Positions 34,617 through 47,199 are shown, counted from the first letter of the stretch. The stretch is 64,000 bases of DNA from Brassica napus (GCF_020379485.1 NC_063448.1:45021218-45085217), one strand, 5' to 3'. The notes: generated from the letters alone by a model not told the origin. Made by a program: numbers and translations.

Positions 34617-36474
34617 GACATTAAATAAATTATGACATAAAAACCTTATTTTTTCCATCGAACACATTCTTGAAAAAAGTGAACAGTATTGTTTTCACAG
34701 TTGAATTATTTTGACTTTTATCTTCCATATGGTTTTGAAAGCTTTCAAATCAACCATCGAATTGATACATGTCATTTTAATATTTTAGTCGTATACTTAA
34801 GGAAAACTTACATTTTTGTAATTTAAAATCGTTTTAAAAAATTCAAAATATAACATATAAGAAAAAATCTAACATATAAGAAAAATATAACATATAAGGT
34901 GTCCTCATTTTTGTATTTTAAAGTCGTTTTAAAAAAAAATATATAACATATAAGGTTTCCTCATTTTTGTATTTTAAAGTCATTTTAAAAAATTCAAAAT
35001 ATAACATATAAGAAAAAATCTAATTTTTTATTATATGGTTAATGTGATTGTTTATTTTTTTTTAATAATAAAAAATTAAACAAAATGAAGAAGGATGCAA
35101 AAGTTGTTATCAAATTTTTATTATTCATAATCATTAATTGCCATATATATGTAAATCATATTAGGTAATTTCGTAGCTTTTATTTAGGGAAAGAATACAC
35201 ACTTCTTATAATTTAGATTAATATAATGTTCTCTAGTGGACATTAAACAAATTATGACATAAAAACCTTATTTTTTTCCTCGAACACATTCTTGAAAAAG
35301 TGAACAGTATTCTTTTCACAGTTAAATTATTTTGACTTTTATCTTACATATGGTTTTGAAAGCTTTCAAATCAACCATCGAACTTATACATGTCATTTTA
35401 ATGTTTTTAGTCGTATACTTAAGGAAAACTTACATTTTTGTAATTTAAAATCGTTTTAAAAAATTCAAATATAACATATAATAAAAAATTTAACATATAA
35501 GAAAAATGTAACATATAAGGTGTCCTCATTTTTTATTTTAAAGTCATTTTAAAAAAAAATATAACATATAAGGTTTCCTCATTTTTGTAATTTAAAGTCA
35601 TTTTAAAAAATTCAAAATATAACATATAAGAAAAAATCTATTTTTTATTATATGGTTCATGTGATTGTTTATTTTTTAATAATATAAATTAAACAAAAAT
35701 GAAGAAGTATGCAAAAATTGTTATCAAATCTTTATTATTCATAATCATTAATTATCATATGTATATGTAAATCATATTAGGTAATCCTGTAACTTTTATT
35801 TAATGAAAGAATACACACTTCTTATATTTTAGGTTAATATAATGTTCTCTAGTGGACATTAAACAAATTATGACATACAAACCTTATTTTTTCCATCGAA
35901 CACATTCTTGAAAAAAGTGAACAGTATTGTTTCCACAGTTAAATTATTTTGACTTTTATCTTCAATATGGTTTTGAAAGCTTTCAAATCAACCATCGAAT
36001 TGATACATGTCATTTTAATGTTTTTAGTCGTATACTTAAGGAAAACTTACATTTTTGTAATTTAAAGTCGTTTTTAAAAAATTCAAAATATAACATATAA
36101 GAAAATTCTAACATATAAGAAAAGTATAACATATAAGATGTCTTCATTTTTGTATTTTAAAGTCATTTTAAAAAAGAAATATATAACATATAAGGTTTCC
36201 TTTTTTTGTATTTTAAAGTCATTTTAAAAAATTTAAAATATAACATATAAGAAAAAATCTTATTTTTTATTATATGGTTAATGTGATTGTTTAATTTTTT
36301 TTAATAATATAAATTTAAACAAAAATGAAGAAGGATGCAAAAATTGTTATCAAATCTTTATTATTCATAATCATTAATTGCCATATATATGTAAATCATA
36401 TTAGGTAATTCTGTAGCTTTTATTTAAGGAAAGAATACACACTTCTTATATTTTAGGTTAATATAATATTCTCT
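34617..36474. repeat. Three tandem copies of a ~620 bp repeat
   Basis: Copies start at 34617, 35239 and 35855 with GACATTAAAYAAATTATGAC and continue through the same landmarks: GAACACATTCTTGAAAAA, GGTTTTGAAAGCTTTCAAAT, ATATAACATATAAG sub-repeats, then AGGTAATNNNGTAGCTTTTA. Spacings are 622 and 616 bp. The copies are highly similar and non-coding. Within each unit the AACATATAAG phrase recurs several times. Confidence 0.9.
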
Positions 36475-37796
36475 AGTGTTATATAATTATGGAATAATGT
36501 GACACCATTAGATTAAACTATACTTTATATTAGATGCTCTAGAATTCTTTGAAATGGAATTTAGAAGGCATTTAGAGTGTCACCTAGGATTTGAGGTTTT
36601 TTTTAATTAATACAAAATTAAGGTTCTAATTTTTCAAATGCTTCTCAATTAATATATAGGGGATATCAGATGTATAACTAATTTTTCCTATATTTTTTCT
36701 TTTAATTGGAATAAACTGTTTTTTTTGTGTAGATTTAACAACATGTTGAAACCTATTCATCATGTATTTACATCCAAGTTTACGCTATTATTTATTTTTT
36801 TTCCTGGCTAAAAGATTTTATTAATTATTGTCAGCACAAATGTCGTTGTACAAAAAAACTGGACAAGATTTGAACAAGCTTCAATCAGTCGGAGAAATAA
36901 TAGATTTTTTTTGCTAATAAGTCAGCCATTATGTTGACGATAAACGTGATAAACATGCACAAATGATGTTGAGAGAAATCGAGACTTCCATGCAATGACT
37001 GAGTTGATCAGGTGTTGACAAAACTGTAGGCTTCTTCTTTGATGCATTTAAGGATACCGAGGTTATCTCCTTCGAATATGATTTTCCTATAACCTAACGA
37101 TGTACGCTATTAGAGCATGTGCATCGGGGCCTTTTAGCAGTTTCTTAGGGGGGGGCACAAAAACATAAAAATCGGTAACCAAAAGCGCCATTTAAGGATC
37201 GATGTTTGAGTGATCCTTGTACTGTTTTGCAGGCTCCACGACACGTGGCGGCCCGCGATTGGTTCCAGTTTTTTTTTTTTTTTTTATAAATCAGATAAGA
37301 CAGAAAAAAAAAATTAGAAACCCATTTTGGGTTTTACCCGATAATCATGGTCTAATTTACTTAAAGAGAATACTTCTGATGCTAATTTAAAATACAAAAA
37401 AATAATGTTAGCAAAATTATAATTATATATACAGAAAATGTAAATAATTTATAACTTGCAGTTAAATAACGTAAATTAAACAATGACATCATTGTTTACT
37501 TGTGCAGCATGCAATGTATATACATCATGATCACCTTCAATCTGTATCTGTGTAGAGATTTTCGTAATTATTTAGCCGAAAGACAGTTTATACAGCATCG
37601 AAATTAATAAAATGGAAAGTCATACAATAAAAAAGTAAACCGAATATTTCACAAATCATTAATGATCTTTCGAGATTAATGACTGAAAATAGAAAATCTC
37701 AAATTAGGTCTTGTATATATTTGGAAACATAATGGACAATAATAATAATCACAACTCTTTTCATTCAATACACCAGTTACAGACACAAACATAACG
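36475..37796. other. Intergenic region upstream of the MADS-box gene
   Basis: Apart from the RNase H remnant at 36862-37095, the region has a G-run (GGGGGGGG at about 37148) and AT-rich sequence. A TATATAT at 37714-37720, about 77 bp before the MADS-box ATG, could be its TATA box. Confidence 0.45.
36862..37095 (-). pseudogene. LINE-type RNase H domain remnant
   Basis: Read on the minus strand the sequence gives YRKIIFEGDNLGILKCIKEE. After a frame change it gives a region with WKSRFLSTSFVHVYHVYRQ, then NIMADLLA in yet another frame. This pattern (E-G-D-N, then F-V-H-V-x-R-x-x-N, then A-D-x-L-A) is that of the RVT_3/RNase H domain found at the end of plant LINE polyproteins. It is short and frameshifted. 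Confidence 0.6.
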
Positions 37797-38867
37797 ATGG
37801 CTTCTTCTTCGTCTTTTTTACCTTCGTCTTCGTCGCTAGTTCGACAAAACCACTTCCAGAAAACTTCCTCTTTGAAAGCTACAAGCTTAGCTAAAAGACA
37901 AGTGACTGTCTTCAAGAAAGCTCGAGAGCTTTCAATTCTCTGTGGAATCGAAGTCTGCGTCATCTATTACGGATCAGACGGAGAGCTTAAGACATGGCCT
38001 AAAGACAGAGAGAAGGTCAAAGACATGGCTAGAAGGTACAGTCAGTTAAGCGATATGAAGCGGCGCAAAGGACAAGACGATCTTGACAAGTTTCTCAAGA
38101 AGATTAATAAAGAGGATTCCAAGAAGAAGAAAGTGAAAGTTGAATCCAGTTGCAAGTATTTGGATTGGGATCCGAGGTTTGATAACTGCTCTGTGGAGCA
38201 GCTCACGGAACTGATCCAGTCCTTGGAGCATAGTGAAACCAAACTGCAACATAGGCTTCGATGTGCTGTTGAATCTCAGAGACAGAGGAATATGTATTAT
38301 ACTACCATGGCTGGTCAAGAACAGATGAATCATCTTCAACAACATTCAGACCAGGTTTCAATGGATCAGTATAACCATGGAACCGGTACGTTACCGCAAC
38401 TCCCAGTCTCTACATCAGCTTTTAACCAGTCGCAATCTCTAGCTCCGCTTCCGAATTCACTGACGATACACCATAATCCTAATATGGAAAGTTACTCGAG
38501 GTTACTTGGTGTACAAGAAACTGGAATGAATGAGCTCCTGAGCATGACCATGTTACCCTACAACAACATCAACACCAACAATGTTAATGTTTTTCCAAAC
38601 CAGTTTCATCAGAACTCTTACAATATGGAAGATTACTCCGGCTTTCTTGGGGGCATCAACAACGTGAGTTCGGAAGATTATTCGGGGTTACTTTGGACGC
38701 AAGGTACTGGGATTAGCGGGTTACAGAACATGGACATGTTCGGCTACAACAACAACAACAACAATGCCTATGGGTTTTCAAATCAGCTTGTGCAATATCA
38801 AGGACAAAGAGCACCACCGGGTTTTCAATACATGGATCGTTCAACACAAAACATCAGACCTCTCTAG
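37797..38867 (+). CDS. AGL103: Type I MADS-box transcription factor, AGL103-like
   Basis: A single uninterrupted frame of 356 codons begins at ATG 37797. Residues about 18-75 form a MADS domain: HFQKTSSLKATSLAKRQVTV, FKKARELSILCGIEVCVIYY and GSDGELKTWPKDREKVKDM. Its Arg/Lys-rich first helix is degenerate, as is usual in type I proteins. There is no keratin-like K-domain. A basic linker (KKKKVKVE) and a motif WDPRFDNCSVEQLTELIQSL follow. The C-terminal half is Gln/Asn-rich, including an N-run (YNNNNNNAYGF). Single-exon structure and length fit the type I M-beta/gamma group. The position next to GUX1 matches Arabidopsis AGL103 (recalled, not searched). It is probably a nuclear DNA-binding regulator with a reproductive role. 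The frame shows no damage. Confidence 0.85.
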   Translation: MASSSSFLPSSSSLVRQNHFQKTSSLKATSLAKRQVTVFKKARELSILCGIEVCVIYYGSDGELKTWPKDREKVKDMARRYSQLSDMKRRKGQDDLDKFLKKINKEDSKKKKVKVESSCKYLDWDPRFDNCSVEQLTELIQSLEHSETKLQHRLRCAVESQRQRNMYYTTMAGQEQMNHLQQHSDQVSMDQYNHGTGTLPQLPVSTSAFNQSQSLAPLPNSLTIHHNPNMESYSRLLGVQETGMNELLSMTMLPYNNINTNNVNVFPNQFHQNSYNMEDYSGFLGGINNVSSEDYSGLLWTQGTGISGLQNMDMFGYNNNNNNAYGFSNQLVQYQGQRAPPGFQYMDRSTQNIRPL

Positions 38868-39129
38868 GAGATTTGATCTCTGGCAATGTCTCTTAATAAC
38901 ATATAGAAGCATATATTCTTATATATATTTTAGAAGACAGTTATCATTCTCTGTCTTGTCAATTGTGTCTGCACCGTGACAAACTATATTGTGAGTTTGG
39001 TTTTTGTGTTTATTAACAATAATATCTACATGAGTGTCTCTATTCAGCTTTTGCTATTCTGAGACTTTTTAATGATAATAATTAATGTTTGCTTAATGGA
39101 AGCCTATTTTGTTGTGACGTTCCCATCTG
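38868..39129. other. Downstream of the MADS-box gene
   Basis: Probable 3' UTR and short spacer; no other feature seen. Confidence 0.4.
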
Positions 39130-39643
39130 TCACCTAGTCATTAACAACTTGCATTGAGAAAAACGAAGAAGTAGACTTCAACAAGAGAGCGTACTGCAAG
39201 AAGGAGGTCTGCTGCTGCGGAAGATATCAGCACTACGTAGAAGCTAGGACTAGAATCAGAGTCTCACAGAATAACATTAACAGTTATTATTCTGAACAAG
39301 ATGAAACTAGGCATGCAACATTATTTTCCATAATGGACAACCTATAAATGTGTTTGCTGTACCAAAACTCACTGACCGCTGGAGGAAGTCAACGTCAAGT
39401 GATAGATGCGCGGCTGCTGCAGGTTTCTCAGTAGGCTCGAACTTGAGCAATCCTGGGAGTGGACAAGTTTATCAAGATATATCCATCATTTAATCGTCGA
39501 GAAACTTGTTTGTTTCGGGCCAAAGTAATGTGACCAGGGAACATATCAATCAGATTAGCAACATGTCAGCAACTATAGCGAAGTTTCTTGCAAATGGACA
39601 GCCCATACCACAGTTTACACATCTATTGCAGATGTCTCTCTGA
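39130..39643 (+). pseudogene. Decayed CCCH zinc-finger gene remnant
   Basis: Short plus-strand pieces can be read: FNKRAYCKKEVCCCGRYQHY near 39178, and the last stretch VTREHINQISNMSATIAKFL / ANGQPIPQFTHLLQMS ending at TGA 39641-39643. The last block resembles the conserved C-terminal segment (Q-x-x-x-L/M-S-A-x-x-A-x-x-L-x-x-G-Q-x-x-P-Q) that I recall from plant CCCH proteins related to At3g18640. That gene lies between AGL103 and UNG in Arabidopsis. Stops and frame changes separate the pieces, so the gene is dead. The family call rests on one motif and on gene order. Confidence 0.5.
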
Positions 39644-40672
39644 TTGGCAAGATTAGGCATGGGGATTTTGGGGCCGTCGGATCCGGTTCTATTGATTCAA
39701 ATTTTCGGATTTTCCATATTATTTTTAACTCCCATTTGAGTTTTACTAATAATCTTGTCGGGTTTGGTTCGGTTCCACAAGATTTGTAATATTTGTTGGC
39801 TGTAGAACTATAACTGTAGTTATCTTTTTTCTGTAATGGTAGATTTTTAATTCTTATTTTTTATTGGCAACAAAAGGCTATTCTAAGATTTTTAATTCTT
39901 AAAAACTTTTAGAATTGAGCTGTGGATATTTGCCTCTCCGCAACACTTATAAAGAGGTGGATTAAAAAGGATGTAATTTAAAAAAAAATAATACTAGAGT
40001 TTGAACCCGCACGTACGTACAAATATTTTTTGATTTATAAATGTATAACTTTGATATTATTTTAAACGTTTTAAATATATGACTTAAATTTTAATGTTAT
40101 ATATTGTGTAAGTCTATAATTTTCCTGTATAGGTTGATGATATAATATGTTAGCCAACATTTGAGTAAAAAATATGTATAATTAAAATCATATAATATAG
40201 CAACTATATGTTTATATAGCACTATAGCTATGAAAATATAAAAGGTTAATTATATTATAAAAATCATATAGCTGTATAACTATAATTTACCAATCATAAA
40301 TTCATATTAATAGTCAAAACCGAAGCAATGTTGCTGTATATTTCTGACCCAGCACAACTAAATACAACAATTCTATTAGGCTTTTAAAATTTTAAATGCT
40401 AGAATAAATAAGAAACAATTAACATGTCCATAGTTAAATGTAAAGAAATGGTGAAAATTTTAGGGATGTATAGTTAGGATGAAATTAATGTTGTTAACCA
40501 TAAAAATAGGAGTGACACATTTGTAATATTGAAAGTAAATTAAAAGAAATTCAAAAAGATCTTATTTTTAAATGAATTGATATCTATTCCTAGTGAAATA
40601 TGAATAAGTACAAAACTTAAATGAAAACATTTATAAGTAGATAAAAATAGAACTCTAAATTAATAGAATATA
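39644..40672 (-). mobile_element. Repeat remnants including a small Helitron-like end
   Basis: The segment 39660-39790 is rich in GGTTC/CGGATT phrases typical of a dispersed Brassicaceae DNA element. At 39994-39997 a CTAG followed by AACCCGCACGTACGTAC suggests the 3' end of a minus-strand Helitron. Its 5' end may be TCTATTAATTTAGAG read inversely near 40670. No coding sequence. Confidence 0.4.
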
Positions 40673-42315
40673 CTAGATTCTAACCCGCGCTTAGCGCGGG
40701 ATTATATTTATTTTAAATTTTAAATTTATGCAAAATAAGTTTTATAAATGTTTTTACAATTTGCATTAAATATGGAGTTTATTTTTGGTATGTTCAGTTG
40801 ATTATTTTAGAATTTTGTTTTGGAGGAAGGGAAGTATATTCAATTGGGAATATTAAGTTACTTGTATCAAAATGACAAATTCACTATTATTCAAACATGA
40901 ATTAAAAAATTATTTAAAATTTAGTGTTATTGAATTTGATATTTTATGAAGTACTCTGAAATCCACTGCTACTAAAAATATTCCAAGTTGTGGAATTTTA
41001 ATTTTTCAACTGATTTTAGAGTGTTTTGGTGGAATTTATTAGTTAAAAAAATTAAACTCAAATCTCAAGGTTTTAAGTGATATTCTAGGATGATTTAACA
41101 AAAATCACTTTAATCACTGCAATTCATTAAAATCATCTAAAACTTTACTAAAATCAAACTTCTTTTGCAAGAGACCCGTTAATACAACTGAATACTGAGC
41201 ATTGTTATGTGATCTTCTAATATCTTAATATAGCGATACTTTAACACTGACAAAACATTGTGTTGTCTTTTAACCATTTTTATTTTTCTAAATATAGCTA
41301 CGAAAATTAGTAGAACTGATATATTTTTTCTAGATCTAATCAAAGTTTCCATTGAAGGTTCATATCTCTCTTTATTGCAACCATTGGATATGAAATTATT
41401 TTGTAAGCAAAAGCTTTTTTTTAGCCATCTTTTAAATCCACAAGAGTGATTTCATGCATTGAAGAAATATGGGAGGTGTATTTGTAGTATAATGAATTAG
41501 GTTAAATCGTTGAGTACCAAAAAGTTTGAAGAATAGCTAATTTCACTAAAGTCGTATATTATCTTCAAAATTGTTAGTTAAAAAAAAACATATTTACATA
41601 ATATCAAAATTTGTGAGAAAGTCAAAGATTTCAGTTAGTATTGTATCATATATTTAGGCACGTATATTTGTTTTACGTGTGAAAAATCCTATTTGGTTCA
41701 TATATAAATATTAGGATTAACTCGTTTAAGTAAATCAATAATAGAAAAAATAAAAAGATCAAGCCGGTATAGTCTATACACTTTACTTATCATATTTTGC
41801 AACGACTACAATCTTTTTGGAATTGAACGTAGATTATTTGTTGGGTTAGAAAGAATATTTGATGGTCATATAATTTCTTGCAATTTAGTAAACTCATATT
41901 AAGCCGGATTGGTTTGGGTTGTGCTAACTATTTGACAATTTCTCTGGATCAAGAAAAGAAAATGGAAAAAAAAGCTTAGCTTCTTCAACTTTTGTTTAAT
42001 ATGGTTATCAAAATATGACACAGGTAACTGATTCAGCAATGATAGGATAAACCATATTCATGTTCTTTTGTGTGATGATGATCGTGTTGGTAAGAGAGAA
42101 AAAATCAAGGGTCAATCAACTTAAAGCTAAGTTTCATATATACGAAAAAGAAGTCCAATGAGAGTTATTCTATTGCTAATCTAATTCTATATAACACTCG
42201 GTCTAATTTTATTTTAATTTCGTATTAATAGATTGGTTTACTTATAACGGATTACATGTTGATTTAGTATAAGTTGTCCGGTTTTATTGTCATAGTAGTG
42301 TGTTATATAACTATA
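40673..42315 (-). mobile_element. Helitron (minus strand), non-coding
   Basis: The minus-strand 3' end is at 40673-40676 (CTAG), with a perfect hairpin CCCGCGC-TTA-GCGCGGG at 40684-40700. The next Helitron 3' end starts at 42316, so this element or a composite fills the interval. The right part (42120-42310) matches 575-760 of the window. No gene is seen inside. Confidence 0.55.
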
Positions 42316-42316
42316 C

Positions 42317-44250
42317 TAGTGGTATTCCGGCGCTATGCGCCGGGTTCAGATATTTTATTTTTTTAATAAATTTTAAATTAATTTTATGGTTGTAGTAAAT
42401 AAAATATTTTTAAATATACGAAGATGTAAATATGTTGAAAGAGAATGATAGTTTTTTCGATTCATTAGATAGTAGTTAGCGATTGTAGTGTATCACTTTG
42501 TTTTGAAGTTGGTTAGGTCAAAGGAGTATAGCATAAGTAGTTTTCACTGATCGATTCAATAAAAATAGAATATATAGCTGATAGTCGTAATAAAATTTAT
42601 ATAGTTGAACTTTAAACATAAAGTAAAGTTGAGGTTCGAAAAAGAAAAATGTAGGGCTGTGCAAATAAACTAAACCCGAAAATCTGAACCGAATCCGATC
42701 CGATAAAAATGAATCTGAATCGACCCGAACCTGACATAAATACCAAATGAATATTCTTTTATGGTATTTTGAGTTATGAGTTTTATCCGAACCGAATATG
42801 AACCTAAATGGATATCTAATAGAACCCGAAATATTCAATATCCCAAAAGGAATTTATACCAAACATGATTTCAATTCCTAACATTTCACGGAAATTAGCC
42901 GCCAACATCTTGCCATCCACGCTGATGATGAGCTTGTTATGGTTTGAGTAGTGAATATATATTTAATTTAGAGAATATAAATAAACTATTAAGTATCATC
43001 TGTATAGTACATAATAGTTACCGCATTTTGAATTTTATTATTGAGACTATATTTAATTAAAACGTTTCAAATGAAGTATACAAACACTAAGTGAATTTTA
43101 CTCTGAATTTATTTAGGATGATCAAGCATGATGAATGTTCTTATTCAACCTTTTTTCTCTTGAGGTGTGTCCACGTTTCGCGAGAATTTATTTAATTACT
43201 TTAAGTATATTATTTCACAAATGTTTTATATGGATGTGATTTTTTTTTTAGTTTTCTGTCAAAAAATTGCTCTCATATCATCTCTTTTAAATTATTGTCA
43301 TTCATTAGCATAGTGTTTACTTTATGGTGTTTACTTGATTAACGAAAACAACTTAAGTTATATATTTATATGTTTTCAATACATGAATGGAGTATGTTTT
43401 AGATAAATAAAGATGGAAAAACAACTTCATATTTGTGCTTTATATCATTCATTTTTCTCTATTTTATAGGGTTTCTCACTATTCACGCAAATATATATTA
43501 TATTTGTATTGCTTGTTTCTGACTATTTTGAAAATTTTGGTTCTAATTATGTATTACTTTTGGTGATGGTTTCAATAATTTTATTAGTTTTTCTTGACTT
43601 TATTTTAAACCAAAAAGAAGAAAAATTGATGAGTTACAATATTTTTGATTTTAATTTTTGTCTACTTTGGTTTGACGCAATGCAAGAAAACAATATTGTA
43701 AATGGCTTAGTCTAATTTTTGTTGTTATGAATTTCTCCAATCTTTTCTTAAATTTATGTATTTGGTGTTATATTATGTATGTTGGATAAATTATATATTT
43801 TGATAAATTTCGTGTTATATTTGTTATATCTTTTTATTTTTCTCTTTCAAACTATTTTTTAATTTTAATTTTGGATTATATATTAATCATTTATTGAGAT
43901 TTTGTTATTCTTATTTATTTCTCAAAACTTGAGTTTAGTGATTAAAGTGGGGAAATGTATGTCAGATTAACTCTTATATATTTTAGTTGTCTTGAGTTTG
44001 ATGAAATGTGAAATTAATATCACAATGTATTTTTTTTTATGAAAGTTCCTTCTTTTTCTATTAATTTTTTTTATTGTAAGTAGCCTCTTTGATAAGGTGA
44101 GGAGAGCTTGAAAAGAGAATGTTTAACCTTGTTAATATGATTACGGATCGAAATTGAAAATTGTCTTCTTTTTTTTTTATATAGACCTTGTTTAAATCTA
44201 TTTCTTTTAAAAAAAAAACTCAGTGTGGTGGTTGTTGTTTCAATTAGTAA
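42317..44250. other. Non-coding Helitron body
   Basis: AT-rich. At 42653-42850 there is a partial copy of a dispersed element full of CCGAACCGAATC phrases. The small ORF at 43509-43715 has no recognisable domain. Confidence 0.4.
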
Positions 44251-45478
44251 CTAGATTTTGACTTGCGCGCCCGAGTGTATTTTTTAAAAAATTATGATGC
44301 TGTTTGTTTTTAATGTCACTATTTAGGGTTAGGCAAAAAACTCGAATTCGAAGAACCGAACCGATCTCAATCCGAATAAGCAGTACGAAATCCGAACTGA
44401 AATTGATTAAATATCTGAATTATTCAAATTTTGGTATTTGAAGAACTGAAACCTAATCCGATCCGAACCGAAGTATTTTGGATATCCAAAATAGATTTAT
44501 ATACTTATATATACTAATTATTTTAAGATTTAATATATATAAAAACATCCAGAATATATATGATACTTTTATGTTCATTTAAATACTTGAAAATATATAC
44601 AAATAATCAAACGCAAATATCTAAAATAGTTAAAATATACTCAAAACTCCAAAAATACTTAAATAATTATTAATTATCTATCCAAATATTTAAACCAAAC
44701 CAATTTATAGGTTAAGTTAGGTACTCTGACATATGTTATTCAAATTTATATGTAATATATTCTATTTTTTTATAGATTTTTTTAAAATTAAAGAATATAA
44801 TAAATTTAAATTTTTTTTAAAATAATTTAAATTGGTTATCCAAATCCGAACCGAATCTTCAAATATCTGAACCGAACACGAAATCCCAAACAGGCCCGAA
44901 AATGAACCTGAACGCCCACCCATAATCACTATTATATATCTTATATGTTTCATCATAGGTTACAATAATATGTGTTATCATATTATTAATCGTATTTTAT
45001 ACGTACCATTAAATAAGTAATCTTATAATTAATAATATTTTATATGTACAATCATATAAATAATCACATATATTATATTTTTAAATTTCAATGTGAAATA
45101 TAAAAACCATAATTTAAGTTGGTGTTTGAAATGGAGCTTTGTATTGTATTTTTATTATATATATTGAAAACATTTTTATAATGTTTATTGGAAATATGTT
45201 AGTAAAAATTAATTTTTTGAATATATTTATATTTTTGAATGCATTTTGATATAAATCAATTTTAAATTATTATTTTGATTTGAATATGTATATCAAGTAA
45301 CATAAGCCCATTACTTTTTAATATAATGTAATGAATTTTCAATTTTTTTAATAGAATAAGCCCATTACTTTTTTCCTAACTTACTACTATACATGTTTCC
45401 AAACAGCACTATATTTTTTTTAACTACTATCTATGTTGCCAAACAAAAGCTTAAAGTACTTTTACTTTAATAAGATAG
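44251..45478 (-). mobile_element. Nested Helitron (minus strand)
   Basis: The 3' end is CTAG at 44251-44254 followed by a GC-rich TTGCGCGCCCGAG block. The 5' end, read inversely, is TCTATCTTATTAAAGTAAAA. Its 5' region (45360-45470) carries the same 'actatctatgttgccaaac' phrases as the 22431-23040 array, so it belongs to the same family. It contains the hAT MITE at 44324-44925. Confidence 0.6.
44324..44925. mobile_element. hAT-type non-autonomous element
   Basis: It begins TAGGGTTAGGC and ends GCCCACCCATAA, flanked by a perfect 8-bp duplication TCACTATT (44316-44323 and 44926-44933). The 8-bp duplication indicates the hAT superfamily. The two ends are rich in CCGAACCGA-type motifs; the body is AT-rich and non-coding. 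Confidence 0.75.
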
Positions 45479-45535
45479 ATAAAGCATCTTTTCAATTTTG
45501 TTTAGATCTATTTCTCCTTTTTAAACTCTATGTGG

Positions 45536-45827
45536 TTTGTGGAAGCCCTCTTGATTCAGTGGTTTGACAATGGTTCATTAATGCTTCAAAGCCAGAAGAT
45601 CTGGGTTTCAATTCTCGGAGAAGGCGGAATTATGCGAATTAAATGAGAAAAAGCTTACAAGAGATCTACAACATAGCACAAGGAATACCGTCAAGCGTGG
45701 ATCCGATAGGGCGGCTCAGGTGATGCAGTCATGCGTGAATCTTCATATGGCAGGTAGAATTGTCGGCTGTAGAATCGTCTGTAATATTTCTCATAGTTGT
45801 AATAGCATAATTATCCAGCGTTAAAAA
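45536..45827 (+). mobile_element. SINE-like retroposon
   Basis: About 290 bp ends in an A-run. It is flanked by the 13-bp near-duplicates AAACTCTATGTGG (45523-45535) and AAACTCAATGTGG (45828-45840). Near the 5' end, GATCTGGGTTTCAATTCTC resembles a pol III B box, and an A-box-like TCAGTGGTTTG precedes it, which suggests a tRNA-derived SINE. Confidence 0.5.
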
Positions 45828-46104
45828 AAACTCAATGTGGTGGTTGTTATTCCAATAAGTAATGCAAATCATTTTCAGAACAAAAGACTTATCTCAAGTG
45901 GATTTGTAAAGTCAATAGTCATGCATCCTTGCATAGAACGTGCAAACTTATCAAAACTTGCAGTGCGTATAAGACCGTTTAGGTTACAGACAAATGTTTA
46001 CTTTCCAATGGCACCTATAAACAAAATGCAGAGCTCGCAACACATTGTGCCCCGACCTCTATGTTGTACAGAGCAAGCTTATGAGTAACAAACTGATGAT
46101 AATT

Positions 46105-46295
46105 AATACATTTTGCCCCAAAACATTCCGTCTCTTAAGGAAATTCTTCGGTTGGTTGCAGCACCACCGGCACCGGTTGACATTCCAGGAGCCTTTTAAA
46201 CCACCAAGGGGTTTTGATGGACTCGGTTTTGACCCGTAAAGTGCCTCATGTTCTGCTATGAGCTGTTCTTGGAGCTTCATCAGATCTTTTAACAT
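46105..46295 (-). pseudogene. Captured MAP65 microtubule-associated protein fragment
   Basis: The minus strand reads LMKLQEQLIAEHEALYGSKP then SPSKPLGG, a signature of the region just after the spectrin-like core of plant MAP65 proteins. A one-base shift leads into KAPGMSTG and NRRISL, which also follow in MAP65. The fragment has no start, no conserved core and a frameshift, so it is a captured piece and not a gene. Confidence 0.7.
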
Positions 46296-46583
46296 GCAGA
46301 AACCAGTATCATGAGAAGATTATATTGGCCAAAAAATTCTGATGGAAAGAAGATAAGTACATACCCGTTGGATTCGGTGTTCTCTCTCTTTTACTGCATG
46401 AGTAAGTTATACTGCTCAAGCATGGGAAGTAGACGGATCTACACATAGAAAAATAGTGCTTATTGTGGCTGCTCTATGGCTTCTCGAATTGCAGCCTTAG
46501 TCCCCAAATGTAACATTAATTTAAGTTAATAACACTCCAAGAAAACTAATCATCTATACTAATAAGTAATTAATGATCATTGA

Positions 46584-47012
46584 CCTGGTTTTTGATATCC
46601 ATCTTGTCAAACTCATGAACGCAAAATATTCCATTATCAAGCATTGAAGCACCAGCCTGTTAAAGAGTAAGATGGCATTAGTCATAGCCAGGAACATAGA
46701 AAAAACACTATTGCGAGGAACAGTTCATCAATTCAAAAATTACAATGCAAAACTCACCAGCTTCAGGTTCTTTACCCACAGTTGCAGTCAATCCAGCTCC
46801 AGAAGAGGACTTCCTAGATGTATACACAGATGTTGGCACTACGCCTGCGGTGTAGATGCATCAACAAAGCGACACTGAGGGGCTTGTAACAAAATATAGA
46901 ACAGCAGCAATTAATATCCGATGAGAACCAGTACCTTAGGAATGACGATTTAGCACAGAAATTTAAGTCTCCTCTAAGATTGATGTCTTCCTGAATGGTC
47001 TCATGCACATTT
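46584..47012 (-). pseudogene. Captured MCM6 replicative helicase fragment
   Basis: The minus strand gives INLRGDLNFCAKSSFLRY, then [18 protein letters not shown] and [10 protein letters not shown]. After an intron come AGASMLDNGIFCVHEFDKMD and IKNQ with a following GT. These are consecutive blocks of the AAA+ core of MCM6. The glycine-rich Walker A part (normally between DLNF-C and CAKS) is deleted, and the Walker B region reads HEFDKMD instead of the usual DEFDKMD. The captured segment is therefore non-functional. Confidence 0.8.
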
Positions 47013-47199
47013 GCAAGGAACAGTATAAGTTCATGACATCAATGGTAAAAAATCATGTTTGTACTATCTATTCAGGGTAAGTTCTTTCACTGGGGTTGAT
47101 TGAGCTTCCTATAAGTATTACCGACACAACTTAAAACAACAACAATATTTTTTGTTTCAGAGATCAGACAATAAAGCACAATCAACACTCACCAGAAAT

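Noticed and set aside
37676..38345. Minus-strand ORFs over the MADS-box gene
   Set aside because: They are shadows of the plus-strand MADS frame and lack any domain.
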